The notes: a model not told the origin generated them from the sequence alone. Shown: positions 24,575 through 33,533, counted from the stretch's first letter. The stretch: DNA of 64,000 nt from Flagellimonas meridianipacifica (GCF_003001695.1 NZ_PVYX01000001.1:1488001-1552000), one strand, 5' to 3'. Numbers and translations are program-made.

Positions 24575-26929
24575 TTAATTTTTTGCCTTTATTAATTTTT
24601 TTTCATTGCTGATTAAAATCAGCAATGATGGCAGTAAAATGAAATCAACTAGAAGTGCTGCGGGTATGATGATGCATGTTATTCTGGCCATATAGCTAGT
24701 CATCGCGAAGGATGATTGTGCCAAAACCAAAAAGCCCGAGAGCAATACGATTGTAGTGATGACAAGTGCTTTTCCTACTGTTTCAAATGCGTATTTGACT
24801 GCATCTGTAGCTGTATAGCCCAATTCCCTTCTAGCCCTTAGAAATTTTGATACGAAGTGCACTGTGTCGTCCACGATAACACCCAGGGTCATGCCGAAAA
24901 CAACTACCATACCTGTATTTACTTCACCTAGGTAAAGGGCCCATATTCCAAACCCAATTGCTATGGGAGCTACATTGGGAATAATACTTAATAATCCAAT
25001 CTTGAAGTTTCTGAGGGCCAACATAAGTATCAAGCAAATCAAAATAAGAGTGATGATGTTTCCGCTCATCATGCTATCAGCTTGTCTCACCCCAAGTTTG
25101 GAGAACATCAGCGTGCTGCTCGTACCCAATGCGCTCATTTCTTCGGAGGCATTTTCTTTTAACCATTTTTCTCCACCTTCTGATAGTGCGATTAATTCGG
25201 AACTTCTAAGGTTTCTGGTGGTCACTGTAAATCGAGTCTCCGACTTGTCTACGTTAACTTGATTGTTAAGGTCAAGACCAAATGGTAACGACATTTCATA
25301 TAAGAGCAGGTATTGGGCGGCTTCTTGCCTCGATTCAGGGATTTTGTAAAAGTGCTGCTCATCACCGTGCATCGATTTGTTGATTCTTCGTGCTACTTCG
25401 GTGAAGGAGTTTACGTGTACCACGTTGGGCTGTTTTTCGAACCACCTTTCGAACCGCTCCAGTTTCTTGAGATATTTGGGATTATTTATGCCACCACTTT
25501 CACCAGCTCCGATGGAGTATTCTATGTTATATATCCCTGTGATGTTATCACTGATATAGTCGCTATGAATTCTGAAATCCACTGTCTCGTCAAAGTATTT
25601 GATAAATTCATCGTCGAAGAAATTTCTAAAAGAGAGTACTGATAGCACCCCTATAACCAATAGCGAGATAACGGCCAGTTTTTTGGGATTTTCCGAGACA
25701 TATTCGCCAAAGCGATACAGCCAATCTTTCTTTGGGAATCTGCCCGTATTGCTGCTTGGTTCTCTTTGCTTAATCGGCATAATGGCTAGAAAAGCTGGAA
25801 GGAATGTTACGGAGAATACTAAGGCGGCCAGAATTCCAACGGAAACGATATTGCCTAAATCTGCAAATGGAGGTACATCACCAAAATTCATTGAAAGAAA
25901 CCCTATGATGGTGGTAATACTTGTTATAAACACCGGCATAAAATTCAATCGTAGGCTTTCGACAATTGCTGCATTTTTGGACATCCCTTCTTTGCGGATG
26001 CCATACAGAAAAGTGACCAAGATGTGAATGCTATCCGCTACGGCAAGTGTCAAAACTATAGTTTGGAAGGATCCAGATGAAGGTGTCAATTTAATTCCGG
26101 CAATACCCAAGAAGCCTATGGACACGGCAATAGAAAATATAATTGTTAGCAACGTAACTATGGTACCATAAAAACTACGTGTAAGAATGATTAACATTAC
26201 AATGACAATAACAAACATTATCACCGTATACATCATGTCTTTTTGCGCAGTGGTGAACATGGCATCTTGTAACATGACAATACCCGAAAGATGTACGTCA
26301 AACTGAGGATGTTTCTCTTGGAATCCCTCAATTAAATCGCGGACGAAAGCAACGCTTTTAGGATTTTCATCATCACTTAAGCCAGGGAAAGTTACATTGA
26401 TATTGACAGCCGTAATGGAGCCATCTTTATTAATCAATCTATTCAAGAGAAGTGGTTCGCTTAGTGCAATTTGCCTAATACGTTTGATATCCTTCTCAGA
26501 TTTTGAAAAGGTTTCATACGATAAATCTTCAACATACAAATCATCGCCATCGGCTCTTGTGTATTGAAAATTGGTAATGGCATCCACCCTATTTGAAAAA
26601 GGCGTGTTCCATGCTTGGGCAGTAAGTTCTTCAATGGCCATTAGGTTTTTCTTGGTAAAGACATCCCCATTTTTAGCTGTCAATACAATAAAGGCGTTAT
26701 CGTCTTTGGTGTACTTTTCCTGGAGACCATCAAATGCTAAAAGCTCAGGGTTATCATCGCTGAAATAGGTATGATAATCCCCGTCAAACTCCATCTTGCC
26801 CTGAGAGGCTATTCCTAAGGCCAAGAGAATACTTGCCAATAAGACTCCCCATTTGTACTTGATGACGAACTCGGCCCATTTAGTGGAAAACGAGTTCAGC
26901 TTACTGTCAGTTTTTTTTAGTGGATTCAT
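24575..26929 (-). CDS. RND superfamily permease (MMPL type)
   Basis: A 784-residue inner-membrane transporter with two repeats, each of one N-terminal helix, a periplasmic domain (about residues 50-220 and 440-590) and a six-helix bundle. MMPL hallmarks include ILTLAVADSIHILVTFLYGIRKEG in the first bundle and VVFGMTLGVIVDDTVHFVSKFLRARRE in the second, with the acidic residues that carry protons. The length is short of tripartite HAE1 pumps (about 1050) and matches lipid/hopanoid-type exporters. It is the first gene before the LolA-like and barrel genes, 20 bases from the former. Confidence 0.88.
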   Translation of the reverse strand: MNPLKKTDSKLNSFSTKWAEFVIKYKWGVLLASILLALGIASQGKMEFDGDYHTYFSDDNPELLAFDGLQEKYTKDDNAFIVLTAKNGDVFTKKNLMAIEELTAQAWNTPFSNRVDAITNFQYTRADGDDLYVEDLSYETFSKSEKDIKRIRQIALSEPLLLNRLINKDGSITAVNINVTFPGLSDDENPKSVAFVRDLIEGFQEKHPQFDVHLSGIVMLQDAMFTTAQKDMMYTVIMFVIVIVMLIILTRSFYGTIVTLLTIIFSIAVSIGFLGIAGIKLTPSSGSFQTIVLTLAVADSIHILVTFLYGIRKEGMSKNAAIVESLRLNFMPVFITSITTIIGFLSMNFGDVPPFADLGNIVSVGILAALVFSVTFLPAFLAIMPIKQREPSSNTGRFPKKDWLYRFGEYVSENPKKLAVISLLVIGVLSVLSFRNFFDDEFIKYFDETVDFRIHSDYISDNITGIYNIEYSIGAGESGGINNPKYLKKLERFERWFEKQPNVVHVNSFTEVARRINKSMHGDEQHFYKIPESRQEAAQYLLLYEMSLPFGLDLNNQVNVDKSETRFTVTTRNLRSSELIALSEGGEKWLKENASEEMSALGTSSTLMFSKLGVRQADSMMSGNIITLILICLILMLALRNFKIGLLSIIPNVAPIAIGFGIWALYLGEVNTGMVVVFGMTLGVIVDDTVHFVSKFLRARRELGYTATDAVKYAFETVGKALVITTIVLLSGFLVLAQSSFAMTSYMARITCIIIPAALLVDFILLPSLLILISNEKKLIKAKN

Positions 26930-26954
26930 TTAAAAATCGTTGGTTAAGTATGGC

Positions 26955-27737
26955 TTATTCTAAAATGTGTCCTCCTGAGTGATTAAGCATTGTGCCAGTC
27001 ATATATCCCGCCAAATCTGAGGCGGCGAGTACAACAACTTCTGCCGTTTCTTTCGTGGACGGAAGACGCTTTAAAGCAGTCTTTTGTTGTTCTATGAATC
27101 CTTGCATTTCATCCCGACCCATGCCCATGTTGGCGCCCATAGTGGTAAAGGTGTAATCAATGGTCGGCGAATCAGGCATAGCTTCGGAACGCACCCCTAT
27201 GACGCGAACGCCTTCTGCCCCCCATTCAGTAGCCAGACTTTTCACCAAACCTTCGGTCGCGGCGTGTGAAGCTGTAAGCGCAGTACTCCAAGGGGAACCA
27301 ACTTTTGCTAAGGTGGAGGTGATAAAAATGATGACACCTCTTTTCTGTTTTGACATCAATGGATATGCTGCTTTTGCTGTTACAAATTGATTGGCTGTAG
27401 TCGTTTTTAGAGGAATCAAAAATTGTTCTAGGGAAACGTCCATTGCAGGTTTGCCATGGTTGTATTCCGCAGGGTTGGAAGCGCTTAGATTGATAACAAT
27501 GTCAACCGAAACATTTTCATGTTCGAACCATGAAAAATAAGCTTTGACTTCCTCTTCGTTTAATGTATCCACCCTTCTGATTTCACCCAGGTCGGATGAT
27601 TCAATGCCTTCAACATTGATATCTGAGAGATAAGTGTTTGCCCCGCTTTCTTTGAAAGCTTTTGCCACCTGTTTCCCTAGTGCACCCTTTGCTCCAAATA
27701 TGAGTGCATTTTTACTTTGTAATAATTGATTTTTCAT
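26955..27737 (-). CDS. Short-chain dehydrogenase/reductase-like protein lacking the catalytic Tyr and Lys
   Basis: A 260-residue SDR fold protein. The cofactor loop is FGAKGALGK (residues 14-22), the catalytic Ser position is Ser141 (FITSTLAKVGS). The YxxxK motif is missing: the segment reads ALTASHAATEG, so Leu154 replaces Tyr and His158 replaces Lys. Later MTGTMLNHSGGHIL matches the usual SDR C-terminus. Redox activity by the normal mechanism is doubtful; it may bind NAD(P) as a sensor or use other residues. It lies 25 bases upstream of the RND permease start and 15 bases after the DinB stop, so it may belong to that operon. Confidence 0.82.
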   Translation of the reverse strand: MKNQLLQSKNALIFGAKGALGKQVAKAFKESGANTYLSDINVEGIESSDLGEIRRVDTLNEEEVKAYFSWFEHENVSVDIVINLSASNPAEYNHGKPAMDVSLEQFLIPLKTTTANQFVTAKAAYPLMSKQKRGVIIFITSTLAKVGSPWSTALTASHAATEGLVKSLATEWGAEGVRVIGVRSEAMPDSPTIDYTFTTMGANMGMGRDEMQGFIEQQKTALKRLPSTKETAEVVVLAASDLAGYMTGTMLNHSGGHILE

Positions 27738-27752
27738 TTTTAGTCCTTTGTT

Positions 27753-28241
27753 TTAATTATACTGCATGGCCTCATAGCCAAAGATTTTTCTTAGTAGTCC
27801 CATTTGACCTATTGAATACGATTCCCTATGGATTATAAAAGTGATGGTATTTAGCAGATTTGATTTACCAAGTAAGGGTGTATCAAAGGGCTGGTCGCTC
27901 AGAAGGTCTTCTTTGGTTAAAGACAGCAACTTTTCCCTTAAAATTGGGGTTATGCGAAGCCATTCCTCTCTTATTGGCACCAAATCAGGGTAGGTAATGT
28001 GATTTTGAATAGGTCTTTGGTTTTTAAAGATCTCATCAAATTTGCTCTGTTCTCTAAGCCCAATGCTCTTCCCCAGCTGGTATCTAACAGAAACGAGATT
28101 TCCTGCCAACCAGGCAATGTGGTTTGTATCCAAGGTTACTCTTCTTTGCGCATCACTCGGTCTTATGTCTTCTAAACAATTTTGATAAAGTTTAGTGTGA
28201 AAATCATATTGCTCAAGTAAGCGCACAATTGACAAGTCCAT
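27753..28241 (-). CDS. DinB family protein
   Basis: A 162-residue four-helix-bundle protein: DLSIVRLLEQYDFHTKLYQNCLEDI, then LDTNHIAWLAGNLVSVRYQLGKSIG with the helix-2 histidine, and FIIHRESYSIGQMGLLRKIFGYEAM with the second metal-type His and Gln. DinB family members are metal-dependent thiol S-transferases or of unknown role. The ATG at 28241 fits the promoter mapped at 28303-28332; a longer frame to 28319 would include the promoter. Divergent from the HxlR gene at 28356. Confidence 0.8.
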   Translation of the reverse strand: MDLSIVRLLEQYDFHTKLYQNCLEDIRPSDAQRRVTLDTNHIAWLAGNLVSVRYQLGKSIGLREQSKFDEIFKNQRPIQNHITYPDLVPIREEWLRITPILREKLLSLTKEDLLSDQPFDTPLLGKSNLLNTITFIIHRESYSIGQMGLLRKIFGYEAMQYN

Positions 28242-28283
28242 TCTCAAATTTTTAATCCTCGGATAAATTTGTATTTTTGACTG

Positions 28284-28334
28284 GTTGCAAAAAGCAACTG
28301 GACAAATATATAAAACCAATTTTGTTTTGCAACT
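28284..28334 (-). promoter_or_regulatory. DinB promoter with GTTGC/GCAAC operator
   Basis: On the minus strand TTG (28332-28330), 19 bases, TATATTTG (28310-28303) is an exact Bacteroidota promoter. The inverted repeat GTTGCaaaaaGCAAC (28284-28298) covers the expected transcription start, and a further GCAACT half-site (28329-28334) overlaps the upstream element. Binding by the divergent HxlR protein is the simplest reading. Confidence 0.6.
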
Positions 28335-28355
28335 ACTTTTGAAAAAATATTAGAT

Positions 28356-28802
28356 ATGCGGGAATGTAAATCCTTTTGTCCCATTACCCAGGCACTTGAG
28401 GTCTTTGGTGATAGATGGACGCTTATTGTTGTGCGGGATATAATGTTTGTGGGAAAGCGTTATTTCAGGGAATTGTTGGATTCAAATGAGAAAATAGCCA
28501 GTAACATTCTAGCGGATAGATTAAGTAAATTAGAGGAATTCGGAATCTTAATTAAAACAAATGACGAGAGTCATAAGCAAAAGCTCCTGTATACCTTGAC
28601 ACCAAAAGGCATAGATTTGATGCCCACCATGCTAACAATTACCGAATGGAGTTTCAAATACCGCAAGGTGACCGAGGATGAAAGTGACTATGTTCGATAT
28701 TTGATTGAGGGTGGTAAGGAATTACAGATAAAAATGCAAAAGGAACTTTTGAACGAGTACAATAGAGTTAGAAAATTTGACAACGAATTAACTGAATTAT
28801 GA
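28356..28802 (+). CDS. HxlR family winged-helix transcriptional regulator
   Basis: A 148-residue regulator with the HxlR pattern: CPITQALEVFGDRWTLIVVRDIMFVGKRYFRELLDSNEKIASNILADRLSKLEEFGIL, including an N-terminal cysteine (CKSFCP) that in some family members is the redox or quinone sensor. It is divergent from the DinB/SDR/RND group and likely controls it. The convergent gene at 28862 is a close paralogue, so the two may have arisen by an inverted duplication. Confidence 0.88.
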   Translation: MRECKSFCPITQALEVFGDRWTLIVVRDIMFVGKRYFRELLDSNEKIASNILADRLSKLEEFGILIKTNDESHKQKLLYTLTPKGIDLMPTMLTITEWSFKYRKVTEDESDYVRYLIEGGKELQIKMQKELLNEYNRVRKFDNELTEL

Positions 28803-28861
28803 GTTCACTATTGGTGTTTTGAGTTATAAGTATTGAAGTGACTATTACATAGTTTTTTACG

Positions 28862-29284
28862 CTAATCTAAGTGCTCATGTCGAAGTTGTTCCATTATCTG
28901 TTCAATTGCCTTTTGCCCTCCATCTAGAATTGCTTGTGCCTTGGCCCTGTCAATATCCTCAACAGGTTTATACTTCAAGCTCCATCGCGCGTTTTCCATA
29001 AGAATGGGGAATAGGTCAATCCCTCTTTCCGTAAGTAAATAAATGATTTTCTGTTTGTGATTGGGATCCTGCTTTCTACGGATGATACCCTCTTCCTCAA
29101 GCATCTGAAGTCTATTGGTGAGAATATTGGATGCTATCTTTTCTTTGGACTGTAGAAATTCGCGGAAGTACTTCTTACCATTAATCATCATGTCCCGAAT
29201 AATGAGGAGGGTCCATTTATCGCCGAATACTTCCAAAGCCAGATATTGAGGACAGTTTGACTTGTATTTCTTCTCTTTTGCCAA
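28862..29284 (-). CDS. HxlR family winged-helix transcriptional regulator (paralogue), TTG start
   Basis: A 140-residue paralogue of the regulator at 28356: NCPQYLALEVFGDKWTLLIIRDMMINGKKYFREFLQSKEKIASNILTNRLQMLEEEGII. The best start is a TTG at 29284, as the reading frame has no ATG before the conserved NCP. It is divergent from the SRPBCC gene at 29370, and the CAACTAGTTG palindrome between them is a probable operator. Confidence 0.85.
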   Translation of the reverse strand: MAKEKKYKSNCPQYLALEVFGDKWTLLIIRDMMINGKKYFREFLQSKEKIASNILTNRLQMLEEEGIIRRKQDPNHKQKIIYLLTERGIDLFPILMENARWSLKYKPVEDIDRAKAQAILDGGQKAIEQIMEQLRHEHLD

Positions 29285-29335
29285 TTGAAAAAGCTAGTTA
29301 AAAATTTGCTTAACAAAAATAAATAAATAACATTG

Positions 29336-29345
29336 CAACTAGTTG
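29336..29345. promoter_or_regulatory. Palindrome CAACTAGTTG between HxlR and SRPBCC genes
   Basis: A perfect 10-base palindrome, 52 bases upstream of the HxlR start (29284) and 25 bases upstream of the SRPBCC start (29370). Its half-site GCAACT is the same as that found at the DinB promoter (28294-28299 and 28329-28334), consistent with paralogous HxlR proteins binding related operators. Confidence 0.45.
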
Positions 29346-29369
29346 TGTTTAGCAATTACTTTATTAATT

Positions 29370-29834
29370 ATGAATATAGGAAATAAAACGTTACAAGATT
29401 ACAGAAAGAGTGTTTTGGTTAATGCTTCACAGGAACGTGTATTCGCATCTGTCACTCAACAAGTAGATGCTTGGTGGTCCGAAGTTGATGAACAACCAAA
29501 TGAGCTTGGTAAAATTTTTAAAATCACGTTTGGCGGAAAATCGTATTGGAGATTTAAGGTGATAGAGTTAAGCGCCAATGAGCATGTTACTTGGGAATGC
29601 ATTGAGTCTCATCAAGACCATAACATTAAAGGTATGGATGAGGAATGGCTTGGTTCAAGGCTACATTGGGAATTAACATCGGATGCGGAAGGTACTATAG
29701 TCGATTTTTTACATCAAGGTCTTGTTCCTCATGCAGTATGCTATGGGGTATGCTCGTCTGCATGGGATTTCTATATAACTGAAAGTTTGAAAAGCTATGT
29801 GGAAACTGGTAGAGGAATGCCTACCGAAATGTAG
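29370..29834 (+). CDS. SRPBCC domain protein (paralogue of the one at 21712)
   Basis: A 154-residue START/SRPBCC protein: DYRKSVLVNASQERVFASVTQQVDAWWSEVD, then WECIESHQDHNIKGMDEEWLGSRL and FYITESLKSYVETGRGMP. It shares order and key residues with the SRPBCC protein at 21712-22167. The ATG at 29370 is used; a TTG at 29343 would place the start inside the palindrome. Divergently paired with an HxlR regulator, which probably controls it. Confidence 0.83.
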   Translation: MNIGNKTLQDYRKSVLVNASQERVFASVTQQVDAWWSEVDEQPNELGKIFKITFGGKSYWRFKVIELSANEHVTWECIESHQDHNIKGMDEEWLGSRLHWELTSDAEGTIVDFLHQGLVPHAVCYGVCSSAWDFYITESLKSYVETGRGMPTEM

Positions 29835-30158
29835 GTATATAACCGAGCAAAATCCCAGGATGGTTGAACGGTAAACTAAAAACTGACCCATGCGGGCAAT
29901 CTTGGTATAGATTCAAGAGGTTCGGATACAAATCCAATGAAAGAATTACCTAGGAACGTATCCACATCTATCCGTTTGTTGATGGATTTTATGGCATCGA
30001 AAAGGAAGGAGAATCGCACTACAATTTATTGAGGGCCTAACTAAAGAAGCTATAAATTGAGTAAAGAAATGTCTCAATTTAGATGCTATTTTAAATAACA
30101 GCACCTTTGTAGACCATAATTTAAATAATATTGTTTTTAAAAAAGTTCAATAACCTTC
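29835..30158 (+). pseudogene. Gene-free stretch with a possible degraded reading frame
   Basis: No intact gene. Between about 29851 and 29953 the plus strand reads as protein-like (PGWLNGKLKTDPCGQSWYRF then KRFGYKSNERIT, stop), and after a frame change 29954-30040 reads ERIHIYPFVDGFYGIEKEGE then SHYNLLRA, stop. Both look like coding text rather than random sequence, so a small frameshifted gene is possible. No family is recognised and the call is weak. Confidence 0.25.
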
Positions 30159-30740
30159 ATGACCATACCTCCATCAAAAAACAACACTAAGAAGTACCAA
30201 AGTGCTTCAGAAATACTTAAAGCGAAGGTTGAGGAACACATATTGACTTCTGGGCTTACCCCTATTGAGCTAAAGCGGAATGACTTTCTGATTAAAAAGG
30301 GACAAATAGCTTGGGATATGCACATAGTCAAGTCTGGAGCTTTAAAGATTTTTGTAAGCACTAGAAAAGATGATATCATACTGCGTCTGGGATATAATGG
30401 TTCATGGATGACATCTTTTCCATCCTTCTTAACAGGCGAGCCATCCAAGTTTAATATTCAGGCCATTAAAAGAACATCGCTACTACCGATAAGCAGGATG
30501 GATTTTTTTGATTTTATTAATTCCTCTGAGGAAACCAAAAATCTGTGGTTGAATATGTTGGAGGAATTTGCCGTTCAACAATTGGATCGGGAGATAGACG
30601 TACTCACACGCTCTCCATATGAGCGATATAAAAGGCTTCTTGAAAGGAGTCCACATATATTTCAGGAAATCCCCAACAAGTACCTTGCATCTTACCTGCG
30701 AATGTCTCCTGAAACTCTAAGTAGATTGAAAAAACGTTGA
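30159..30740 (+). CDS. Crp/Fnr family transcriptional regulator
   Basis: A 193-residue regulator: cNMP-binding-like N-terminal domain (LKRNDFLIKKGQIAWDMHIVKSGALKIFVSTRKDDIILRLGYNGSWMTSFPSFLTGEPSKFNIQA) and C-terminal helix-turn-helix (PNKYLASYLRMSPETLSRLKKR). Same subfamily as the proteins at 20114 and 32973. It precedes the enoyl-CoA hydratase gene by 64 bases on the same strand and may regulate or be co-transcribed with it. Confidence 0.85.
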   Translation: MTIPPSKNNTKKYQSASEILKAKVEEHILTSGLTPIELKRNDFLIKKGQIAWDMHIVKSGALKIFVSTRKDDIILRLGYNGSWMTSFPSFLTGEPSKFNIQAIKRTSLLPISRMDFFDFINSSEETKNLWLNMLEEFAVQQLDREIDVLTRSPYERYKRLLERSPHIFQEIPNKYLASYLRMSPETLSRLKKR

Positions 30741-30804
30741 CTTCAATCAATCTTTTTGACATTGAAAGTTGGGAGTTTTGTAAACTCATAAAAACATAAC
30801 TTCA

Positions 30805-31683
30805 ATGCAAAACACAAAAAATAATAATCAAGATTCTTCAGCACTATTAAACACTGAATTCAACAGTTTAAAGGTCGAAACAAACAAAGGCGTTGCCTTT
30901 GTAACTTTTCATCATGGCGAAATCAATGTTTTGGATATGGTTTCGGTAATGGAACTTGTTCAACTAGCACAATTTCTTGAAGAAGATTCTAATATTAAGG
31001 TAATCGTATTTCAAAGTAGTAACCCCGATTATTTTCTTTCTCATGCAGATTTTAAACTTTTACAGGAATTCAGGGACCAAGGTGCTTATGATAGTGATGA
31101 AATGCCTTTATATTCCGGATTACTGGAAAAGTTTAGAACTATGCCAAAGGCTACCATAGCTAAAATTCAGGGTCGTGCTAGGGGAGGGGGAGCAGAATTT
31201 GCCATGGCCATGGATATGAGTTTTGGGGAAATCGGGAAGGCATTTTTATCCCAAATGGAAGTGATTATAGGCATTCTACCAGGAGGTGGTTCGGCACAAT
31301 ATTTAGCTAGAAAGATAGGACGCTCCCGAGCTATGGAAATTTGCTTGGGTGGTGGAGATTTTTCGGCTGTGGAAGCTGAAAAGTATGGATATATCAATAG
31401 AGCATTGTCTTCAACTGAAATTGACTCTTTCGTGGATGAATTAGCTTACAGAATAGCTTCATATCCGGCGCAAGCTATAGCCTTGAACAAGGCAGCGGTA
31501 AATCTTTTTGAAGAAGGACGGTCCAATGAATTTATTACTTCCAACGCGTGGTTTGCAGAATTGGTAAAAGCCCCGGATTTTGACAAGAGAGTTGAGCACT
31601 TTTTTGCACAGGGCGGACAAACTAGAAATGGTGAAATGGAAAACTGGAGTGAATGGGCGCCTAAGTTGACGGACAAAAATTAG
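30805..31683 (+). CDS. Enoyl-CoA hydratase/isomerase family protein
   Basis: A 292-residue crotonase-fold protein. VAFVTFHHGEINVLDMVSVMELVQLAQFLEEDSNIKVIVFQSSNPDYFLSHADFKLL carries the first oxyanion-hole segment, and KIQGRARGGGAEFAMAMDMSFGE the second. The acidic catalytic residues of enoyl-CoA hydratase (two Glu) are not clearly both present: the second segment has IIGILPGGGSAQYLARKIG, with the usual E before GG missing. Substrate is uncertain. It ends 52 bases before the convergent MFS gene. Confidence 0.82.
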   Translation: MQNTKNNNQDSSALLNTEFNSLKVETNKGVAFVTFHHGEINVLDMVSVMELVQLAQFLEEDSNIKVIVFQSSNPDYFLSHADFKLLQEFRDQGAYDSDEMPLYSGLLEKFRTMPKATIAKIQGRARGGGAEFAMAMDMSFGEIGKAFLSQMEVIIGILPGGGSAQYLARKIGRSRAMEICLGGGDFSAVEAEKYGYINRALSSTEIDSFVDELAYRIASYPAQAIALNKAAVNLFEEGRSNEFITSNAWFAELVKAPDFDKRVEHFFAQGGQTRNGEMENWSEWAPKLTDKN

Positions 31684-31735
31684 CTAAATAAAATCTTCTA
31701 GTATCAAATTTTGATAGGAACAAAGCCTGCCTTTA

Positions 31736-32899
31736 CTAGATAGATTTTAGGGTATTTCTTAACCATGCGCAGTAGGCTATTGTGAAGAGGGCCAGTATGG
31801 CACTCCAGATGAAAATCATTGGGATGTTTTTAATTTCATCATGAAAATACCAACCTGAAACTAGTGCACCAAGACCTATACCGACCTCTAATGCTATAAA
31901 CATGGTTGAAATTGCTCTGCCCTTAGCATCGGGAGAGCTTAAATCTATGGTCCATGCACTTAAGGATGGTGTAAGAGTTCCCATGGCGGCACCGTATATG
32001 AGTGCTCCAATAAATAAACCATAAGCTGTGTGGAAAAAACCTATGATGGACATAGCGATAGCTAAAAGTATCAGACCCCAATTCAGAACTTTTAATCGTC
32101 CATGAATATCGGATAGTTTTCCGGAGAATAAACGAATTATTATTGATGATAAGGTAAAGAAAATAAAAAAAGCTCCCTTGTTGCCAATAGATAAATAATC
32201 GCTCCAGTCGGGCACGATGGTAAGAACGACACCAAATTGCATGTAAACTAAAAAAGTAACCATTGCGGGCTTAAATACCCTTATGTCAAAGATATCTTTC
32301 GGTTTTAGGTAAAGGCTCTTAAATTTAAAAGAATTTGAAATACTCTTTGTTTCTCGAATTCCTAGAATATGAATTATTGAAAGTAGTGCCATTGTTACAG
32401 ATGAATAGAACAACAGATTATAACTACTATTCAGCTTTATAAAACTTCCAAGGGCCGGTCCGAGGGCAAGGCCGGTGACAAAAAATATACTTTGAATTCC
32501 CATGGCTTCACCCATTCTTTCCTTAGGACTTATATCAGAAACGTAAGCAGCATATCCTGTTGGGCTAAATCCAGTTGAAAAGCCATGGAAAAAACGTAAA
32601 ACAAAGAAGCTCAATACTGTTTCCATAATTGGGTATATCAGCCCACAAATGATACAGACCATTGCACCAATGAAAATTACAGGCTTTCGGCCAATGGTGT
32701 CGGTCAGCCTGCCGCTAAAAGGTCTTGAGACACCAGCAGTAAGAGTAAACAATGAGATTATAAGACCCTTATATTCAGCACCCCCAAGTTCACTTAAATA
32801 GGAAGGAAGTTCTGAAATTAACATATTATAGCTTGCTGAAAAAAAAAGCGAGCTGAAACAAATAAGAATGAACTCAGTTTTGAAAATGGTTGATGACAT
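31736..32899 (-). CDS. Major facilitator superfamily transporter
   Basis: A 387-residue, 12-helix transporter. The loop 2-3 signature is GRLTDTIGRKPVIFIGA and its pseudo-repeat in the second half is GKLSDIHGRLKVLNWG. GFSTGFSPTGYAAYVSDISPKERMGEA is typical of the drug:H+ antiporter-1 type. The ATG at 32899 gives a normal N-terminus; the frame stays open to 33028 but that part overlaps the divergent Crp gene. The substrate is likely a small drug-like compound. Noticeably AT-rich compared with genes left of 31 kb. Confidence 0.88.
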   Translation of the reverse strand: MSSTIFKTEFILICFSSLFFSASYNMLISELPSYLSELGGAEYKGLIISLFTLTAGVSRPFSGRLTDTIGRKPVIFIGAMVCIICGLIYPIMETVLSFFVLRFFHGFSTGFSPTGYAAYVSDISPKERMGEAMGIQSIFFVTGLALGPALGSFIKLNSSYNLLFYSSVTMALLSIIHILGIRETKSISNSFKFKSLYLKPKDIFDIRVFKPAMVTFLVYMQFGVVLTIVPDWSDYLSIGNKGAFFIFFTLSSIIIRLFSGKLSDIHGRLKVLNWGLILLAIAMSIIGFFHTAYGLFIGALIYGAAMGTLTPSLSAWTIDLSSPDAKGRAISTMFIALEVGIGLGALVSGWYFHDEIKNIPMIFIWSAILALFTIAYCAWLRNTLKSI

Positions 32900-32972
32900 C
32901 ACTCTAAATATTAACTTTATGCAAAGAAATGATGGCATTAATTTCAAAGCTAGGACATATGTCCCGTATCCA

Positions 32973-33533
32973 ATGATCAGAACAAATATTGAACTTAAAG
33001 AGTATATAATTGATATAACAAAGTACAAGAATTCAGACTTTGTAAGAATTGGTTATAAAGCCTCGGATAAAATCATTGAACAAGGTTCTAGAGTGAAAAA
33101 CATTTATATCATGATTGAAGGATTGATAAAGTGTTTTTTAATAGAAGAGAGTGGAAAGGAATTTGTGCAAGAGTTTTTCGGTACTGGTGAGCTCTTCGGT
33201 GAGCTAGAAATCGTTAATGGTAGCACTAGTCTTTGTGCGGTGGAAGCCATCACAGATATTGAGGTTTTTAAAATTAAACACGAAAAGTTTTTAAAATTGA
33301 TAGAGAAGGATAAGAAGCTAAACAGGCTTTATATAAATGCATTGATTTCCAAGATTTATTATAAAGGGACTCGGCATTCTTACAATCAACTGCATACACT
33401 CGAGGAGAAATTAAGTAGTTTGTCTCAATTTGATGAAAATACAAGGTCCAAAATACATAAGCAAGATCTCGCTAGCTACTTCGGAGTTTCCATAAGAAGC
33501 TTAAATCGGGCACTTAGGAAATTAAATGGGTAA
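32973..33533 (+). CDS. Crp/Fnr family transcriptional regulator
   Basis: A 186-residue regulator: IGYKASDKIIEQGSRVKNIYIMIEGLIKCFLIEESGKEFVQEFFGTGELFGELEIVNGSTSLCAVEAITDIEVFKI is a cNMP-binding fold, followed by KQDLASYFGVSIRSLNRALRKL as the helix-turn-helix. The ATG at 32973 (MIRTNIELKEYI) is chosen because longer starts run into the divergent MFS gene. Position and divergence make it the probable regulator of that transporter. AT-rich like its neighbour. Confidence 0.83.
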   Translation: MIRTNIELKEYIIDITKYKNSDFVRIGYKASDKIIEQGSRVKNIYIMIEGLIKCFLIEESGKEFVQEFFGTGELFGELEIVNGSTSLCAVEAITDIEVFKIKHEKFLKLIEKDKKLNRLYINALISKIYYKGTRHSYNQLHTLEEKLSSLSQFDENTRSKIHKQDLASYFGVSIRSLNRALRKLNG

